From Candidatus Puniceispirillum sp. (GTDB lineage: Bacteria; Pseudomonadota; Alphaproteobacteria; Puniceispirillales; Puniceispirillaceae): 5,725 bases of DNA. Both the position numbers and the translations under genes were made by a program. The notes beneath the pieces were generated by a model, which saw only the letters and a list, made by a program, of their open reading frames with translations, had not been told where the DNA came from and searched no databases. The stretch lies in NCBI GenBank assembly GCA_018668795.1, contig JABJBD010000108.1, positions 1 through 5,725 of the forward strand, written 5' to 3'. This document shows, piece by piece, positions 1 to 5,725 of this stretch; the stretch's first letter is position 1, and each line of letters begins with the position of its first letter.

Positions 1-21
1 GTTTTTTAGTTCTTTTGTATT

Positions 22-765
22 ATGCCTATGTATATGGGCACAACAGACTCACATGACGCGGAAAACAGAAAACCGCACCAACGCATCGACAAAGACCTTG
101 GCAAGGCGGGTCACCGCAAACGCATGCGTGCGCGCATTCTTGATAAGGGCGCTGACAGTTTGACTGAACTCGAATTGCTCGAGGTTATGTTATATGCAGG
201 CAATGCCCGTCGAGACACTAAGCCACTGGCAAAAAATTTAATCAAAAAATTTAAATCATTATCTGGCGTTCTGCGTGCCGAAACCCATGCATTGCGAACG
301 GTTGATGACATGGGAGATGCCTATATCGCAACAATCAAACTGTTCGAAGCTGTTGGTATGCATGTGGCGCATTCTCGGATTAAAGATCAGCCCATTTTAA
401 CCAACTGGGTTCAGGTACAGGAATATTGTATCAACCGGTTAGCGCATCAGCCAATTGAACATTTCGTTATATTATGCCTTGATAATCAAAATCGGTTGAT
501 CGCCGAGGAAACGCTTTCAAAAGGCACCGTTGACCAAACCTCCGTCTATGTTCGCGAGGTGGTCAATGTTGCGTTAAAACATCACGCGCAATCAACAATA
601 ATGCTGCATAATCATCCAAGCGGTGAAGCCGAGCCATCACCCGCAGATATTGAAATGACTGCGGCCATTCAAGACGCGCTCAACATTATGTCTATTACCT
701 TGCACGATCACTTGATCGTCGCAGGAAAGCAATGTGTCAGCTTGAAAAACCTTGGGTATCTGTGA
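22..765 (+). CDS. radC: RadC-family JAB/MPN-domain protein
   Basis: Complete 247-residue protein of the RadC (UPF0758) family. The N-terminal part, about residues 30-95, matches the helical domain of the family: GHRKRMRARIL at 30-40, then a LTELELLEVMLYAG stretch and RRDTKPLAKNL. The C-terminal half is a JAB1/MPN (JAMM) fold with the family signature HNHPSGEAEPSPAD; His196, His198 and Asp209 are the expected metal ligands, so the metal site looks intact. The family was once linked to DNA repair in E. coli, but that role is disputed and the true substrate is unknown; related domains are metalloproteases. The start is uncertain: ATG at 22, 28 and 34 are all in frame, none has a clear Shine-Dalgarno sequence, and only 21 bases lie upstream. 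Residues 1-29 are polar and probably poorly conserved. It converges on a small minus-strand gene 24 bases downstream. Family call is firm; function is not. Confidence 0.93.
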   Translation: MPMYMGTTDSHDAENRKPHQRIDKDLGKAGHRKRMRARILDKGADSLTELELLEVMLYAGNARRDTKPLAKNLIKKFKSLSGVLRAETHALRTVDDMGDAYIATIKLFEAVGMHVAHSRIKDQPILTNWVQVQEYCINRLAHQPIEHFVILCLDNQNRLIAEETLSKGTVDQTSVYVREVVNVALKHHAQSTIMLHNHPSGEAEPSPADIEMTAAIQDALNIMSITLHDHLIVAGKQCVSLKNLGYL

Positions 766-789
766 CCTATGTAACCACGTAAATTCAAC

Positions 790-984
790 TTACTGCCCAC
801 TGGTAATATCGTCGATTTTCTTTTTCGCCTTCCGCGTCATCTCACCTGCATTGCGACTTGCTTTCAACAAGCTAGGTCGCGCACTGTCCAGCGCCTTATG
901 TGCCACTTCACCTGCTTTTTTCTGCACCGCAGGATTCCGCGCGGCTGTCATCAATGCACCTAAAATCAACCTTTTTATCAGCAT
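790..984 (-). CDS. small basic alanine-rich protein of unknown function
   Basis: A 64-residue protein that I cannot assign to a named family. It begins with a short hydrophobic stretch (MLIKRLILGALMTAA), then becomes a highly charged, probably helical segment ending in DDITSGQ. By count it has 14 Lys/Arg against 5 Asp/Glu, 11 Ala, and no Phe, Trp, Tyr or Cys. The N-terminus could associate with a membrane but is too short for a convincing transmembrane span, and no cleavable signal peptide is evident. I chose the ATG at 984 because AGGGA (993-997, minus strand) lies 8 bases before it; the frame can extend to a TTG at 1014, but that start has no ribosome site and sits inside the palindrome at 1007-1023. 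It converges with radC and diverges from purB. Support for it being real is the good ribosome site, a plausible composition and its fit in a gap that is otherwise empty; homology was not tested. Confidence 0.62.
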   Translation of the reverse strand: MLIKRLILGALMTAARNPAVQKKAGEVAHKALDSARPSLLKASRNAGEMTRKAKKKIDDITSGQ

Positions 985-992
985 CTTGTGTT

Positions 993-997
993 TCCCT
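993..997 (-). promoter_or_regulatory. ribosome binding site of the small minus-strand gene
   Basis: Read on the minus strand this is AGGGA within GGTAGGGAA, followed by 8 bases and then ATG at 984. This spacing decides the start in favour of the ATG at 984 over the upstream in-frame TTG at 1014, which has no purine-rich sequence before it. Confidence 0.6.
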
Positions 998-1006
998 ACC
1001 AATATT

Positions 1007-1023
1007 AACCACAAATTGTGGTT
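1007..1023. repeat. perfect 17-base palindrome, candidate operator
   Basis: AACCACAA, one central A, then TTGTGGTT: both 8-base arms match without error. It lies 23 bases beyond the ATG of the small gene and 68 bases before the purB ATG. It overlaps by one base a possible minus-strand -10 box (1002-1007), a position typical of a repressor site. A partial direct copy of one arm, AACCACA, occurs at 1056-1062. Seen directly: the symmetry. Inferred: binding by a dimeric regulator. It has no following T run, so a terminator is unlikely. Confidence 0.5.
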
Positions 1024-1075
1024 CTTGGCTGGCTTTTCCAGATATCAAATGTTACAACCACACTTCCTACAACGC

Positions 1076-1081
1076 AAAGGA
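1076..1081 (+). promoter_or_regulatory. ribosome binding site of purB
   Basis: AAAGGA, followed by 10 bases and then ATG at 1092. It fixes the purB start, because the reading frame stays open back to 900 and could be over-extended by an automatic caller; the extension would run antisense through the small gene and has no family similarity. Confidence 0.6.
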
Positions 1082-1091
1082 TTTTAGACGA

Positions 1092-2384
1092 ATGATTCCG
1101 CGGTATTCCCGACCGGAGATGACCTCCATATGGTCAGAGCAGAGTAAGTTCCAAATTTGGTTTGAAATAGAAGCTCACGCATGTGATGCGCAAGCGCAAT
1201 TAGGGGTTATACCCGCCGCCGCCGCCGCCGCTGTCTGGAAGCGTGGCAAATTCGATATTGATCGCATCAATGAAATCGAACGTGAAACCAAACATGATGT
1301 TATCGCATTTCTGACAAATCTTGCCGAATATGTTGGTGACGAAGCGCGGTTTGTGCATCAGGGCATGACGTCATCTGACGTGCTTGACACGACACTTGCA
1401 GTGCAAATGACGCGGGCTTCCGATCTTATGCTTTCTGGCATCGACCGCCTGCTGATAGCGCTGGATAAGCGTGCCAAGGAACATAAATATACCCCAACAA
1501 TTGGGCGTAGCCATGGTATTCACGCCGAACCAACGACCTTTGGCCTGAAGCTGGCAACATTCTATGCTGAATTTAAACGCTGTCGCAAACGCTTGGAACA
1601 GGCACGCGAGGAAATAGCGACCTGTGCTATTTCGGGCGCGGTTGGCACCTTTGCCCATATCGACCCATCTGTTGAGCAACATGTTGCCGATAAAATGGGG
1701 TTGCATGTAGAGCCTGTCTCAACGCAGGTCATTCCCCGTGACCGACACGCCATGTTCTTTGCGGTGCTTGGTGTTATTGCCAGTTCTGTTGAACGGCTAG
1801 CTACCGAAATCCGCCATATGCAAAGAACCGAAGTGCGCGAAGCCGAAGAATTTTTCTCGGCTGGCCAAAAAGGGTCATCGGCGATGCCGCATAAACGCAA
1901 TCCGGTGTTGACTGAAAACTTGACTGGCATTGCCCGAATCGTGCGGGCAGCCGTAACCCCTGCGCTTGAAAATGTTGCGCTTTGGCATGAACGGGATATT
2001 TCACATTCATCCGTCGAACGTGTATTTGCTCCCGATGCAACTGTGGCGCTTGATTTTGCCTTGCACCGCCTTTCAGGCGTAATAGAGAACCTTTTGGTTT
2101 ATCCTGAGAATATGCAGGCCAATCTCGATCAGCTAGGTGGGCTTGTCCATTCACAACAAGTTCTTCTTGCCCTCACTCAAAAAGGCGCAAGCCGCGAAGA
2201 TGCCTATACGATGGTGCAACGTAATGCGATGCAAATCTGGGCTGATGGTGGCAGCTATCTGGACAAACTGAAAGCCGATGATGAGGTCGCAAAATTTCTA
2301 TCGTCTGATGACCTTGAAGCTTTATTCGATCTTGACCAGCATTTTCAGCATGTTGACACTATTTTCGACCGCGTGTTCACCTAA
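1092..2384 (+). CDS. purB: adenylosuccinate lyase
   Basis: Complete 430-residue enzyme of the fumarase/aspartase superfamily, acting in the cytosol as a homotetramer in known relatives. It splits SAICAR to AICAR plus fumarate and adenylosuccinate to AMP plus fumarate. The protein opens MIPRYSRPEM and has the length of the Bacillus/Thermotoga type (about 430 residues), not the longer E. coli type. Active-site histidines appear at His68 (TKHDV), His89 (HQGMTSSD) and His141 (GRSHGIHAEP), the positions known from B. subtilis. The superfamily signature SSAMPHKRNP is at 262-271 and carries the catalytic serine. A run of six alanines at 42-47 is encoded by five GCC codons plus GCT. It is the first gene of the purine cluster; its stop codon is part of the purC ribosome site. 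The ATG at 1092 is chosen on the family N-terminus and the ribosome site at 1076. Confidence 0.97.
   Translation: MIPRYSRPEMTSIWSEQSKFQIWFEIEAHACDAQAQLGVIPAAAAAAVWKRGKFDIDRINEIERETKHDVIAFLTNLAEYVGDEARFVHQGMTSSDVLDTTLAVQMTRASDLMLSGIDRLLIALDKRAKEHKYTPTIGRSHGIHAEPTTFGLKLATFYAEFKRCRKRLEQAREEIATCAISGAVGTFAHIDPSVEQHVADKMGLHVEPVSTQVIPRDRHAMFFAVLGVIASSVERLATEIRHMQRTEVREAEEFFSAGQKGSSAMPHKRNPVLTENLTGIARIVRAAVTPALENVALWHERDISHSSVERVFAPDATVALDFALHRLSGVIENLLVYPENMQANLDQLGGLVHSQQVLLALTQKGASREDAYTMVQRNAMQIWADGGSYLDKLKADDEVAKFLSSDDLEALFDLDQHFQHVDTIFDRVFT
1215..1229 (+). repeat. five tandem GCC codons in purB
   Basis: Five perfect copies of GCC, followed by GCT, encode Ala42-Ala47 of PurB just after GVIP. 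The unit is three bases long, so slippage would change only the number of alanines and keep the frame. Confidence 0.8.
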
Positions 2385-2388
2385 GGAA
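2383..2388 (+). promoter_or_regulatory. ribosome binding site of purC overlapping the purB stop
   Basis: AAGGAA shares two bases with the TAA stop of purB (2382-2384) and ends 5 bases before the purC ATG at 2394. A terminating ribosome would sit on the next start site, which favours coupled translation of the two genes. Confidence 0.6.
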
Positions 2389-2393
2389 TAGCC

Positions 2394-3155
2394 ATGACAA
2401 ACGCCCCATCAAACACGCGTAAAATGCTTTATGAAGGCAAAGCAAAGGTCATCTTTGAAGGGCCTGATGATGGCACCTTGATTCAATATTTCAAGGATGA
2501 TGCCACCGCCTATAACGCCCAGAAAAAGGACGTTATCAAAGGCAAAGGCATTTTAAATAATTATATCAGTGAACATATCATGCAGGCCGTTGGTGCAATG
2601 GGTATTCCAACGCATTTTCTGGCGCGGATCAATAATCGGGAACAGCTCATAAGGCAGTTGGAAATTGTCCCTATTGAAGTGATTGTTCGTAATGTAGCGG
2701 CTGGATCAATTTGTAAGCGCCTTGGCCTTGAAGAAGGTGAAGAGCTTCCACAGACATTGATTGAATTCTGTCTAAAAGATGACGCCCTTGGTGATCCGGT
2801 CATTGCACCTGAACATATTTTTACCTTTGGCTGGGCAACGCCCGAAGAACTGGAAACAATCTGCGAAGATACCTTGCGCATTAATGATTTTCTGTCCGGT
2901 ATGTTTCATGCGATTGGTGTAAGGCTGATCGATTTTAAACTGGAATTTGGCCGTATCGAAATTGACGGTGACATCGAAATCATTCTGGCTGACGAGATCA
3001 GCCCCGATAATTGCCGCCTGTGGGACATACACACCCATGAAAAAATGGATAAAGACCGGTTCCGCCGTGACCTTGGCGGCTTGATCGAAGCGTATCAGGA
3101 AATAGCAAACCGTCTTAATGTCAGCATACCCGATATCAGCAAAATTGACTCATAA
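2394..3155 (+). CDS. purC: SAICAR synthase (phosphoribosylaminoimidazole-succinocarboxamide synthase)
   Basis: Complete 253-residue cytosolic enzyme that joins CAIR and aspartate with ATP to make SAICAR, the substrate of PurB. The N-terminal nucleotide-binding part carries MLYEGKAKVIF (11-21) and the KDDATAYNAQKK segment (34-45). Both family signatures are visible: VPIEVIVRNVAAGS at 92-105 and LIDFKLEFG at 178-186, followed by ADEISPDNCRLWD at 199-211, which in the family contributes to substrate and metal binding. Length is slightly above the usual 235-245 of single-domain bacterial PurC because of a short N-terminal lead (MTNAPSNTRK) and a longer tail. It starts 9 bases after purB with a good ribosome site, so there is no room for another gene between them. 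The start is secure; the next in-frame ATG (codon 11) would remove only the lead but has no better ribosome site. Confidence 0.97.
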   Translation: MTNAPSNTRKMLYEGKAKVIFEGPDDGTLIQYFKDDATAYNAQKKDVIKGKGILNNYISEHIMQAVGAMGIPTHFLARINNREQLIRQLEIVPIEVIVRNVAAGSICKRLGLEEGEELPQTLIEFCLKDDALGDPVIAPEHIFTFGWATPEELETICEDTLRINDFLSGMFHAIGVRLIDFKLEFGRIEIDGDIEIILADEISPDNCRLWDIHTHEKMDKDRFRRDLGGLIEAYQEIANRLNVSIPDISKIDS

Positions 3156-3206
3156 ACCATAACAATATTCGACCCAACCAAATCAATCACAATCAAAGGC
3201 AGATAG
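3156..3206 (+). other. purC-purS spacer, G-poor and probably unstructured
   Basis: The longest gap inside the purine cluster, 51 bases. Its first 42 bases contain a single G and are rich in A and C, with AATCA at 3181, 3185 and 3191. No hairpin, terminator or promoter motif is convincing. The purS ribosome site AAAGG is at 3195-3199, 7 bases before the ATG. The simplest reading is an unstructured translation-initiation leader within one transcript. Confidence 0.5.
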
Positions 3207-3455
3207 ATGCAAGTCGTTGTAAATATATCGCTAAAAGAAGGGGTTCTTGACCCGCAAGGCCGCGCCATTGAACATTCTCTTCGCGGACTGGGCTTTCAGG
3301 AAGTTAGTGAAGTGCGCGTTGGCAAACAGATAACGCTTGATATTGACGAAGCTGATCCTGCACGGCTTCACCAGCGTGTGGCACGCATGTGCGAAACATT
3401 GCTGTCAAACACCGTTATCGAAGACTACGTCATTGAAATCGTGGAACAGGAATAG
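3207..3455 (+). CDS. purS: FGAM synthase subunit PurS
   Basis: Complete 82-residue protein, the usual size of PurS. PurS has no catalytic residues; in Bacillus and Thermotoga it dimerises and bridges PurQ to PurL, helping pass ammonia from the glutaminase to the synthase. The family features are the N-terminal strand QVVVNISLK, the motif GVLDPQGRA at 12-20, the segment VSEVRVGKQITLDI (33-46), and the C-terminal NTVIEDYVIEI (68-78). Its presence agrees with the separate PurQ and short PurL downstream; organisms with the long fused PurL lack a separate PurS. It ends 8 bases before purQ. The ATG at 3207 is chosen because the family motif begins right after it and AAAGG precedes it. Confidence 0.95.
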   Translation: MQVVVNISLKEGVLDPQGRAIEHSLRGLGFQEVSEVRVGKQITLDIDEADPARLHQRVARMCETLLSNTVIEDYVIEIVEQE

Positions 3456-3463
3456 GCCGTAGC

Positions 3464-4168
3464 ATGAGCATGTCAGCAATGCGCGTTGTAATCGCCGTTT
3501 TCCCCGGATCAAATTGTGACCGCGATATGATGGTCGCCATGGAACAGTTGACAGGTCGCCGTCCGCAGCTTGTCTGGCACAAGGAAACCACCTTGGATCC
3601 GGTTGATTTGATTATCATTCCGGGCGGATTTTCATTCGGTGATTATCTACGTTGTGGTGCTTTGGCTGGCCGGTCACCTGTGATGGACGCGGTGATGGAT
3701 CATGCCGCACGTGGCGGCGCTGTCCTTGGCGTTTGTAATGGCTTTCAGGTACTGACTGAAACTGGCATGTTGCCCGGCGTTTTACTGCGCAATGCAGGTC
3801 TGAACTATGTATGTCGTGACACACGCATAAAGGTTGGCGACACCATCGCATCCCCATTCACCAGCGGTCTGGCCGTTGGTACCGAACTCACCATTCCCGT
3901 TGCCCATAATGAGGGCAACTATTTTGCTAGCGACGACGATCTAAACCGGCTCGAAGATAATGGCCAGATAGCCTTCACCTATGTTGAAAGCGATATTCAC
4001 GGTCCTGCAAATCCGAATGGCGCGGCCAAAGACATTGCGGGTATCGTTTCGCCCAATGGTCGCGTTATGGGCATGATGCCGCATCCTGAGCGTGCCATGA
4101 CCCCTAGCATAGGCGGCGGTGATGGTGCGTTACTATTATCAACATGTCTGGAGGCACTGGCATCATGA
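3464..4168 (+). CDS. purQ: FGAM synthase glutaminase subunit PurQ
   Basis: Complete 234-residue class I glutamine amidotransferase. It hydrolyses glutamine and supplies ammonia to PurL within the PurSQL complex. The catalytic triad can be read directly: Cys91 in the nucleophile elbow GVCNGFQ, and His207 and Glu209 in PHPE. Other family segments are VFPGSNCDRD (12-21), GGFSFGDYLRCGALA (54-68) and PVAHNEGNYF (145-154). Three in-frame ATGs stand close together: 3464, 3470 and 3479. I chose 3464 because the AGGAATAGG stretch at 3448-3456 is best placed for it; most relatives begin only a few residues before the VFPGSNCDRD segment, so 3479 is a real alternative giving a protein five residues shorter. 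The gene overlaps the purL start by four bases (ATGA), which suggests translational coupling. Confidence 0.96.
   Translation: MSMSAMRVVIAVFPGSNCDRDMMVAMEQLTGRRPQLVWHKETTLDPVDLIIIPGGFSFGDYLRCGALAGRSPVMDAVMDHAARGGAVLGVCNGFQVLTETGMLPGVLLRNAGLNYVCRDTRIKVGDTIASPFTSGLAVGTELTIPVAHNEGNYFASDDDLNRLEDNGQIAFTYVESDIHGPANPNGAAKDIAGIVSPNGRVMGMMPHPERAMTPSIGGGDGALLLSTCLEALAS
4150..4154 (+). promoter_or_regulatory. ribosome binding site of purL inside the purQ end
   Basis: GGAGG, the strongest Shine-Dalgarno sequence seen in the window, ends 10 bases before the purL ATG at 4165. It is embedded in codons for the last residues of PurQ. It supports 4165 over the later in-frame ATGs at 4171, 4183 and 4186. Confidence 0.6.
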
Positions 4169-5725
4169 ATATGGACACTGACATGATGACCTTTGAACAT
4201 GCCGCCTCTATGGGGCTATCCGAGGATGAATGGCAACTCATCACGAAACGGCTTGGACGCGTTCCAAACCTATGCGAGTTGGGTATTTTTTCGGCGATGT
4301 GGTCAGAACATTGTTCGTATAAATCGTCTAAACGCTGGCTCAAAACCTTACCTGTTGATGGCGCGCATGTTATAGAAGGGCCTGGTGAAAATGCGGGCGT
4401 TGTCGCCATAGGTGACGGGCTGGCGGCGGTCTTTAAAATCGAAAGCCATAATCATCCATCCTTTATCGAACCCTACCAAGGCGCGGCAACGGGTGTTGGC
4501 GGCATTTTGCGTGATGTCTTTACCATGGGCGCTCGCCCTGTTGCCTTGCTGAACGCGCTACGCTTTGGCGCGGCTGACCATGAAAAAACCCGTCATTTAC
4601 TAAGCGGTGTGGTTTCGGGCATTGGCGGCTATGGCAATTGCATAGGCATTCCAACTGTGGGTGGCGAGGTTAATTTCGACCCATCCTATAATGGCAATAT
4701 TCTGGTAAATGCAATGGCTGTTGGCCTTGCCAATAGCGACCGTATTTTCAGATCAGCCGCAACGGGAGCTGGCAATCCGGTTATTTATGTTGGCGCGAAA
4801 ACAGGCCGTGATGGCATTCATGGCGCAACCATGGCATCAACCGAATTTTCCGATGAGACCGAATCCAAACGTCCCACGGTTCAGGTTGGTGATCCGTTCA
4901 CTGGCAAATTGCTGATGGAAGCCTGTCTGGAACTAATGGCGTCTGATTCTGTACTTTCCATTCAAGATATGGGCGCCGCTGGCCTGACCTCATCTTCGGT
5001 CGAAATGGCGTCAAAAGGTGGCCTTGGTATGGAAATCGACCTTGATCTGGTGCCTGCCCGAGAAGAACAGATGAGCGCCTATGAACTGATGTTGTCCGAA
5101 TCTCAGGAACGCATGCTGATGGTGCTAAAACCTGATGCAACAGATGTGGCGCGTGCTATTTTTGATAAATGGGATCTCGATTTCATGCCCATTGGTCAGG
5201 TTACTGACACTGGGCGTCTTATCCTGTTGAAAGATGGTGGCACCGCTTGTGACATTCCTATTGCCCCCTTGGTTGACGATGCCCCTGAATATGATCGCCC
5301 ACAGGCTGATGTGCCATCCCGTCCGGTTATCAAAACCGCCGATATTGCAGAAACAGGTCCTATCAGTGATGTTCTGCGAAAACTTATGGGAACAAGCGAT
5401 CTAGCCAGCCGACGTTGGATTTACGAACAATATGACAGTCAGGTAATGGCCGACACGATCGCTGGTCCCGGCGGTGATGCAGGCCTTATCCGCGTTCATG
5501 GCACTGACCGTGGCCTAGCTATGACTACGGATTGCACACCTCGCTATGTTGAGGCTGACCCGAAAACAGGCGGCGCACAAGCTGTTGCCGAAGCCTATCG
5601 AAACATCACCTCGGTTGGGGCAACACCACTTGCCATTACCAATAATCTGAATTTTGGCAATCCTGAAAAACCGGAAATCATGGCACAACTGGCACAGTCG
5701 GTTGTCGGTATGGGCGAAGCCGCAA
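4165..5725 (+). CDS. purL: FGAM synthase large subunit PurL, 3' end outside the window
   Basis: The first 520 codons and one further base are present, open without a stop to the right edge. PurL converts FGAR to FGAM with ATP and the ammonia supplied by PurQ. This is the small form of about 600-740 residues; relatives in alphaproteobacteria are near 730, so roughly 200 residues are probably missing. Visible motifs: ELGIFSAMWSEHCSYKSS at 38-55 with the catalytic His49; the ATP/Mg site KIESHNHPS at 91-99; IPTVGGE at 162-168; QDMGAAGLTSS at 267-277. The second, pseudo-symmetric half begins around 409-424 (GTSDLASRRWIYEQYD) after a linker, and the NNLNFGNPEKPE segment follows at 493-504. The start at 4165 overlaps the purQ stop in ATGA and has GGAGG upstream. 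Composition resembles the preceding genes, and no frameshift was found when every codon was read. Confidence 0.97.
   Translation, partial: MNMDTDMMTFEHAASMGLSEDEWQLITKRLGRVPNLCELGIFSAMWSEHCSYKSSKRWLKTLPVDGAHVIEGPGENAGVVAIGDGLAAVFKIESHNHPSFIEPYQGAATGVGGILRDVFTMGARPVALLNALRFGAADHEKTRHLLSGVVSGIGGYGNCIGIPTVGGEVNFDPSYNGNILVNAMAVGLANSDRIFRSAATGAGNPVIYVGAKTGRDGIHGATMASTEFSDETESKRPTVQVGDPFTGKLLMEACLELMASDSVLSIQDMGAAGLTSSSVEMASKGGLGMEIDLDLVPAREEQMSAYELMLSESQERMLMVLKPDATDVARAIFDKWDLDFMPIGQVTDTGRLILLKDGGTACDIPIAPLVDDAPEYDRPQADVPSRPVIKTADIAETGPISDVLRKLMGTSDLASRRWIYEQYDSQVMADTIAGPGGDAGLIRVHGTDRGLAMTTDCTPRYVEADPKTGGAQAVAEAYRNITSVGATPLAITNNLNFGNPEKPEIMAQLAQSVVGMGEAA

Larger units (their letters stand above)
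985..1091. promoter_or_regulatory. divergent intergenic region in front of purB
   Basis: This 107-base region separates the small minus-strand gene from purB and should hold promoters for both. It contains the perfect palindrome at 1007-1023, a weak stem at 1029-1041 (CTGG, five-base loop, CCAG), and both ribosome sites. On the minus strand TAATAT (plus-strand 1002-1007) resembles a -10 box, but no good -35 box stands 17 bases upstream. On the plus strand TATCAA at 1043-1048 is a possible weak -10 box, again without a convincing -35 partner. I therefore infer promoters from gene orientation more than from motif quality. I see no purine riboswitch and no match to the E. coli PurR or Bacillus PurR operator. 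Confidence 0.5.

Noticed and set aside
766..789. Possible bidirectional terminator between the convergent radC and small gene
   Set aside because: Only a four-base GTAA/TTAC pairing can be drawn, with no GC-rich stem and no T run.
985..1014. Longer form of the small minus-strand gene starting at TTG 1014
   Set aside because: TTG is a weak start, no ribosome site precedes it, and it would place coding sequence in the palindrome; the ATG at 984 has AGGGA 8 bases upstream.
1005..1019. Possible CtrA binding site (TTAA-N7-TTAA) at the palindrome
   Set aside because: The left half is TTAA, but the bases seven further on are TTGT, so the second half of the consensus is absent.
752..1087. Open frame on the plus strand across the radC-purB gap
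   Set aside because: It lies antisense to the better supported small minus-strand gene, lacks a ribosome site, and its product resembles no family I know.
900..1091. In-frame extension of purB upstream of the ATG at 1092
   Set aside because: The extra 64 residues do not resemble PurB, run antisense through the small gene, and the ATG at 1092 has a ribosome site and the family N-terminus.
1094..1098. GANTC (CcrM methylation) site at the purB start
   Set aside because: GANTC is expected about every 256 bases by chance and further copies occur inside genes here, so its position carries no weight.
1371..2154. Three overlapping minus-strand open frames inside purB
   Set aside because: They are shadows of purB, whose motifs are intact; their products have no recognisable domains and no independent ribosome sites were seen.
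4193..4915. Short plus-strand open frames inside purL
   Set aside because: They lie in other frames of purL, whose frame reads unbroken from 4165 to the window edge with all expected motifs.

Overview
The window holds ordinary bacterial housekeeping genes. It most likely comes from an alphaproteobacterium of moderate GC content (roughly half G+C, judged by eye). This rests on the gene order purB-purC-purS-purQ-purL, the short Bacillus-type PurB, the separate PurS/PurQ/small-PurL form of FGAM synthase, and a nearby radC. A marine lineage such as SAR116 or another Rhodospirillales-like group would fit, but that is a guess from composition and protein flavour. No phage, transposon, CRISPR array, tRNA or rRNA was recognised.

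Layout: (1) 22-765, plus strand, a complete radC-family gene with an intact JAB/MPN metal-binding motif; the sequence to its left is too short to show its promoter. (2) 790-984, minus strand, a small gene converging on radC. It encodes a 64-residue, strongly basic, alanine-rich protein without aromatic residues, which I cannot assign to a named family. (3) 985-1091, a divergent intergenic region with the ribosome binding sites of both flanking genes and a perfect 17-base palindrome at 1007-1023. (4) 1092-5725, a tightly packed purine-synthesis cluster on the plus strand: purB, purC, purS, purQ and the first 520 codons of purL, which runs off the right edge.

How the genes work together: PurS, PurQ and PurL form the FGAM synthase complex (FGAR to FGAM). 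PurC makes SAICAR from CAIR and aspartate. PurB releases fumarate from SAICAR to give AICAR and also converts adenylosuccinate to AMP. Spacing suggests one transcript: 9 bases between purB and purC, 51 between purC and purS, 8 between purS and purQ, and a 4-base ATGA overlap between purQ and purL. Every catalytic motif I could check in the complete genes is present.

I found no previously undescribed system. The points most worth a second look are the perfect palindrome in front of purB and the unassigned small basic protein beside it. Lesser points are the G-poor purC-purS spacer and the GCC repeat in purB.
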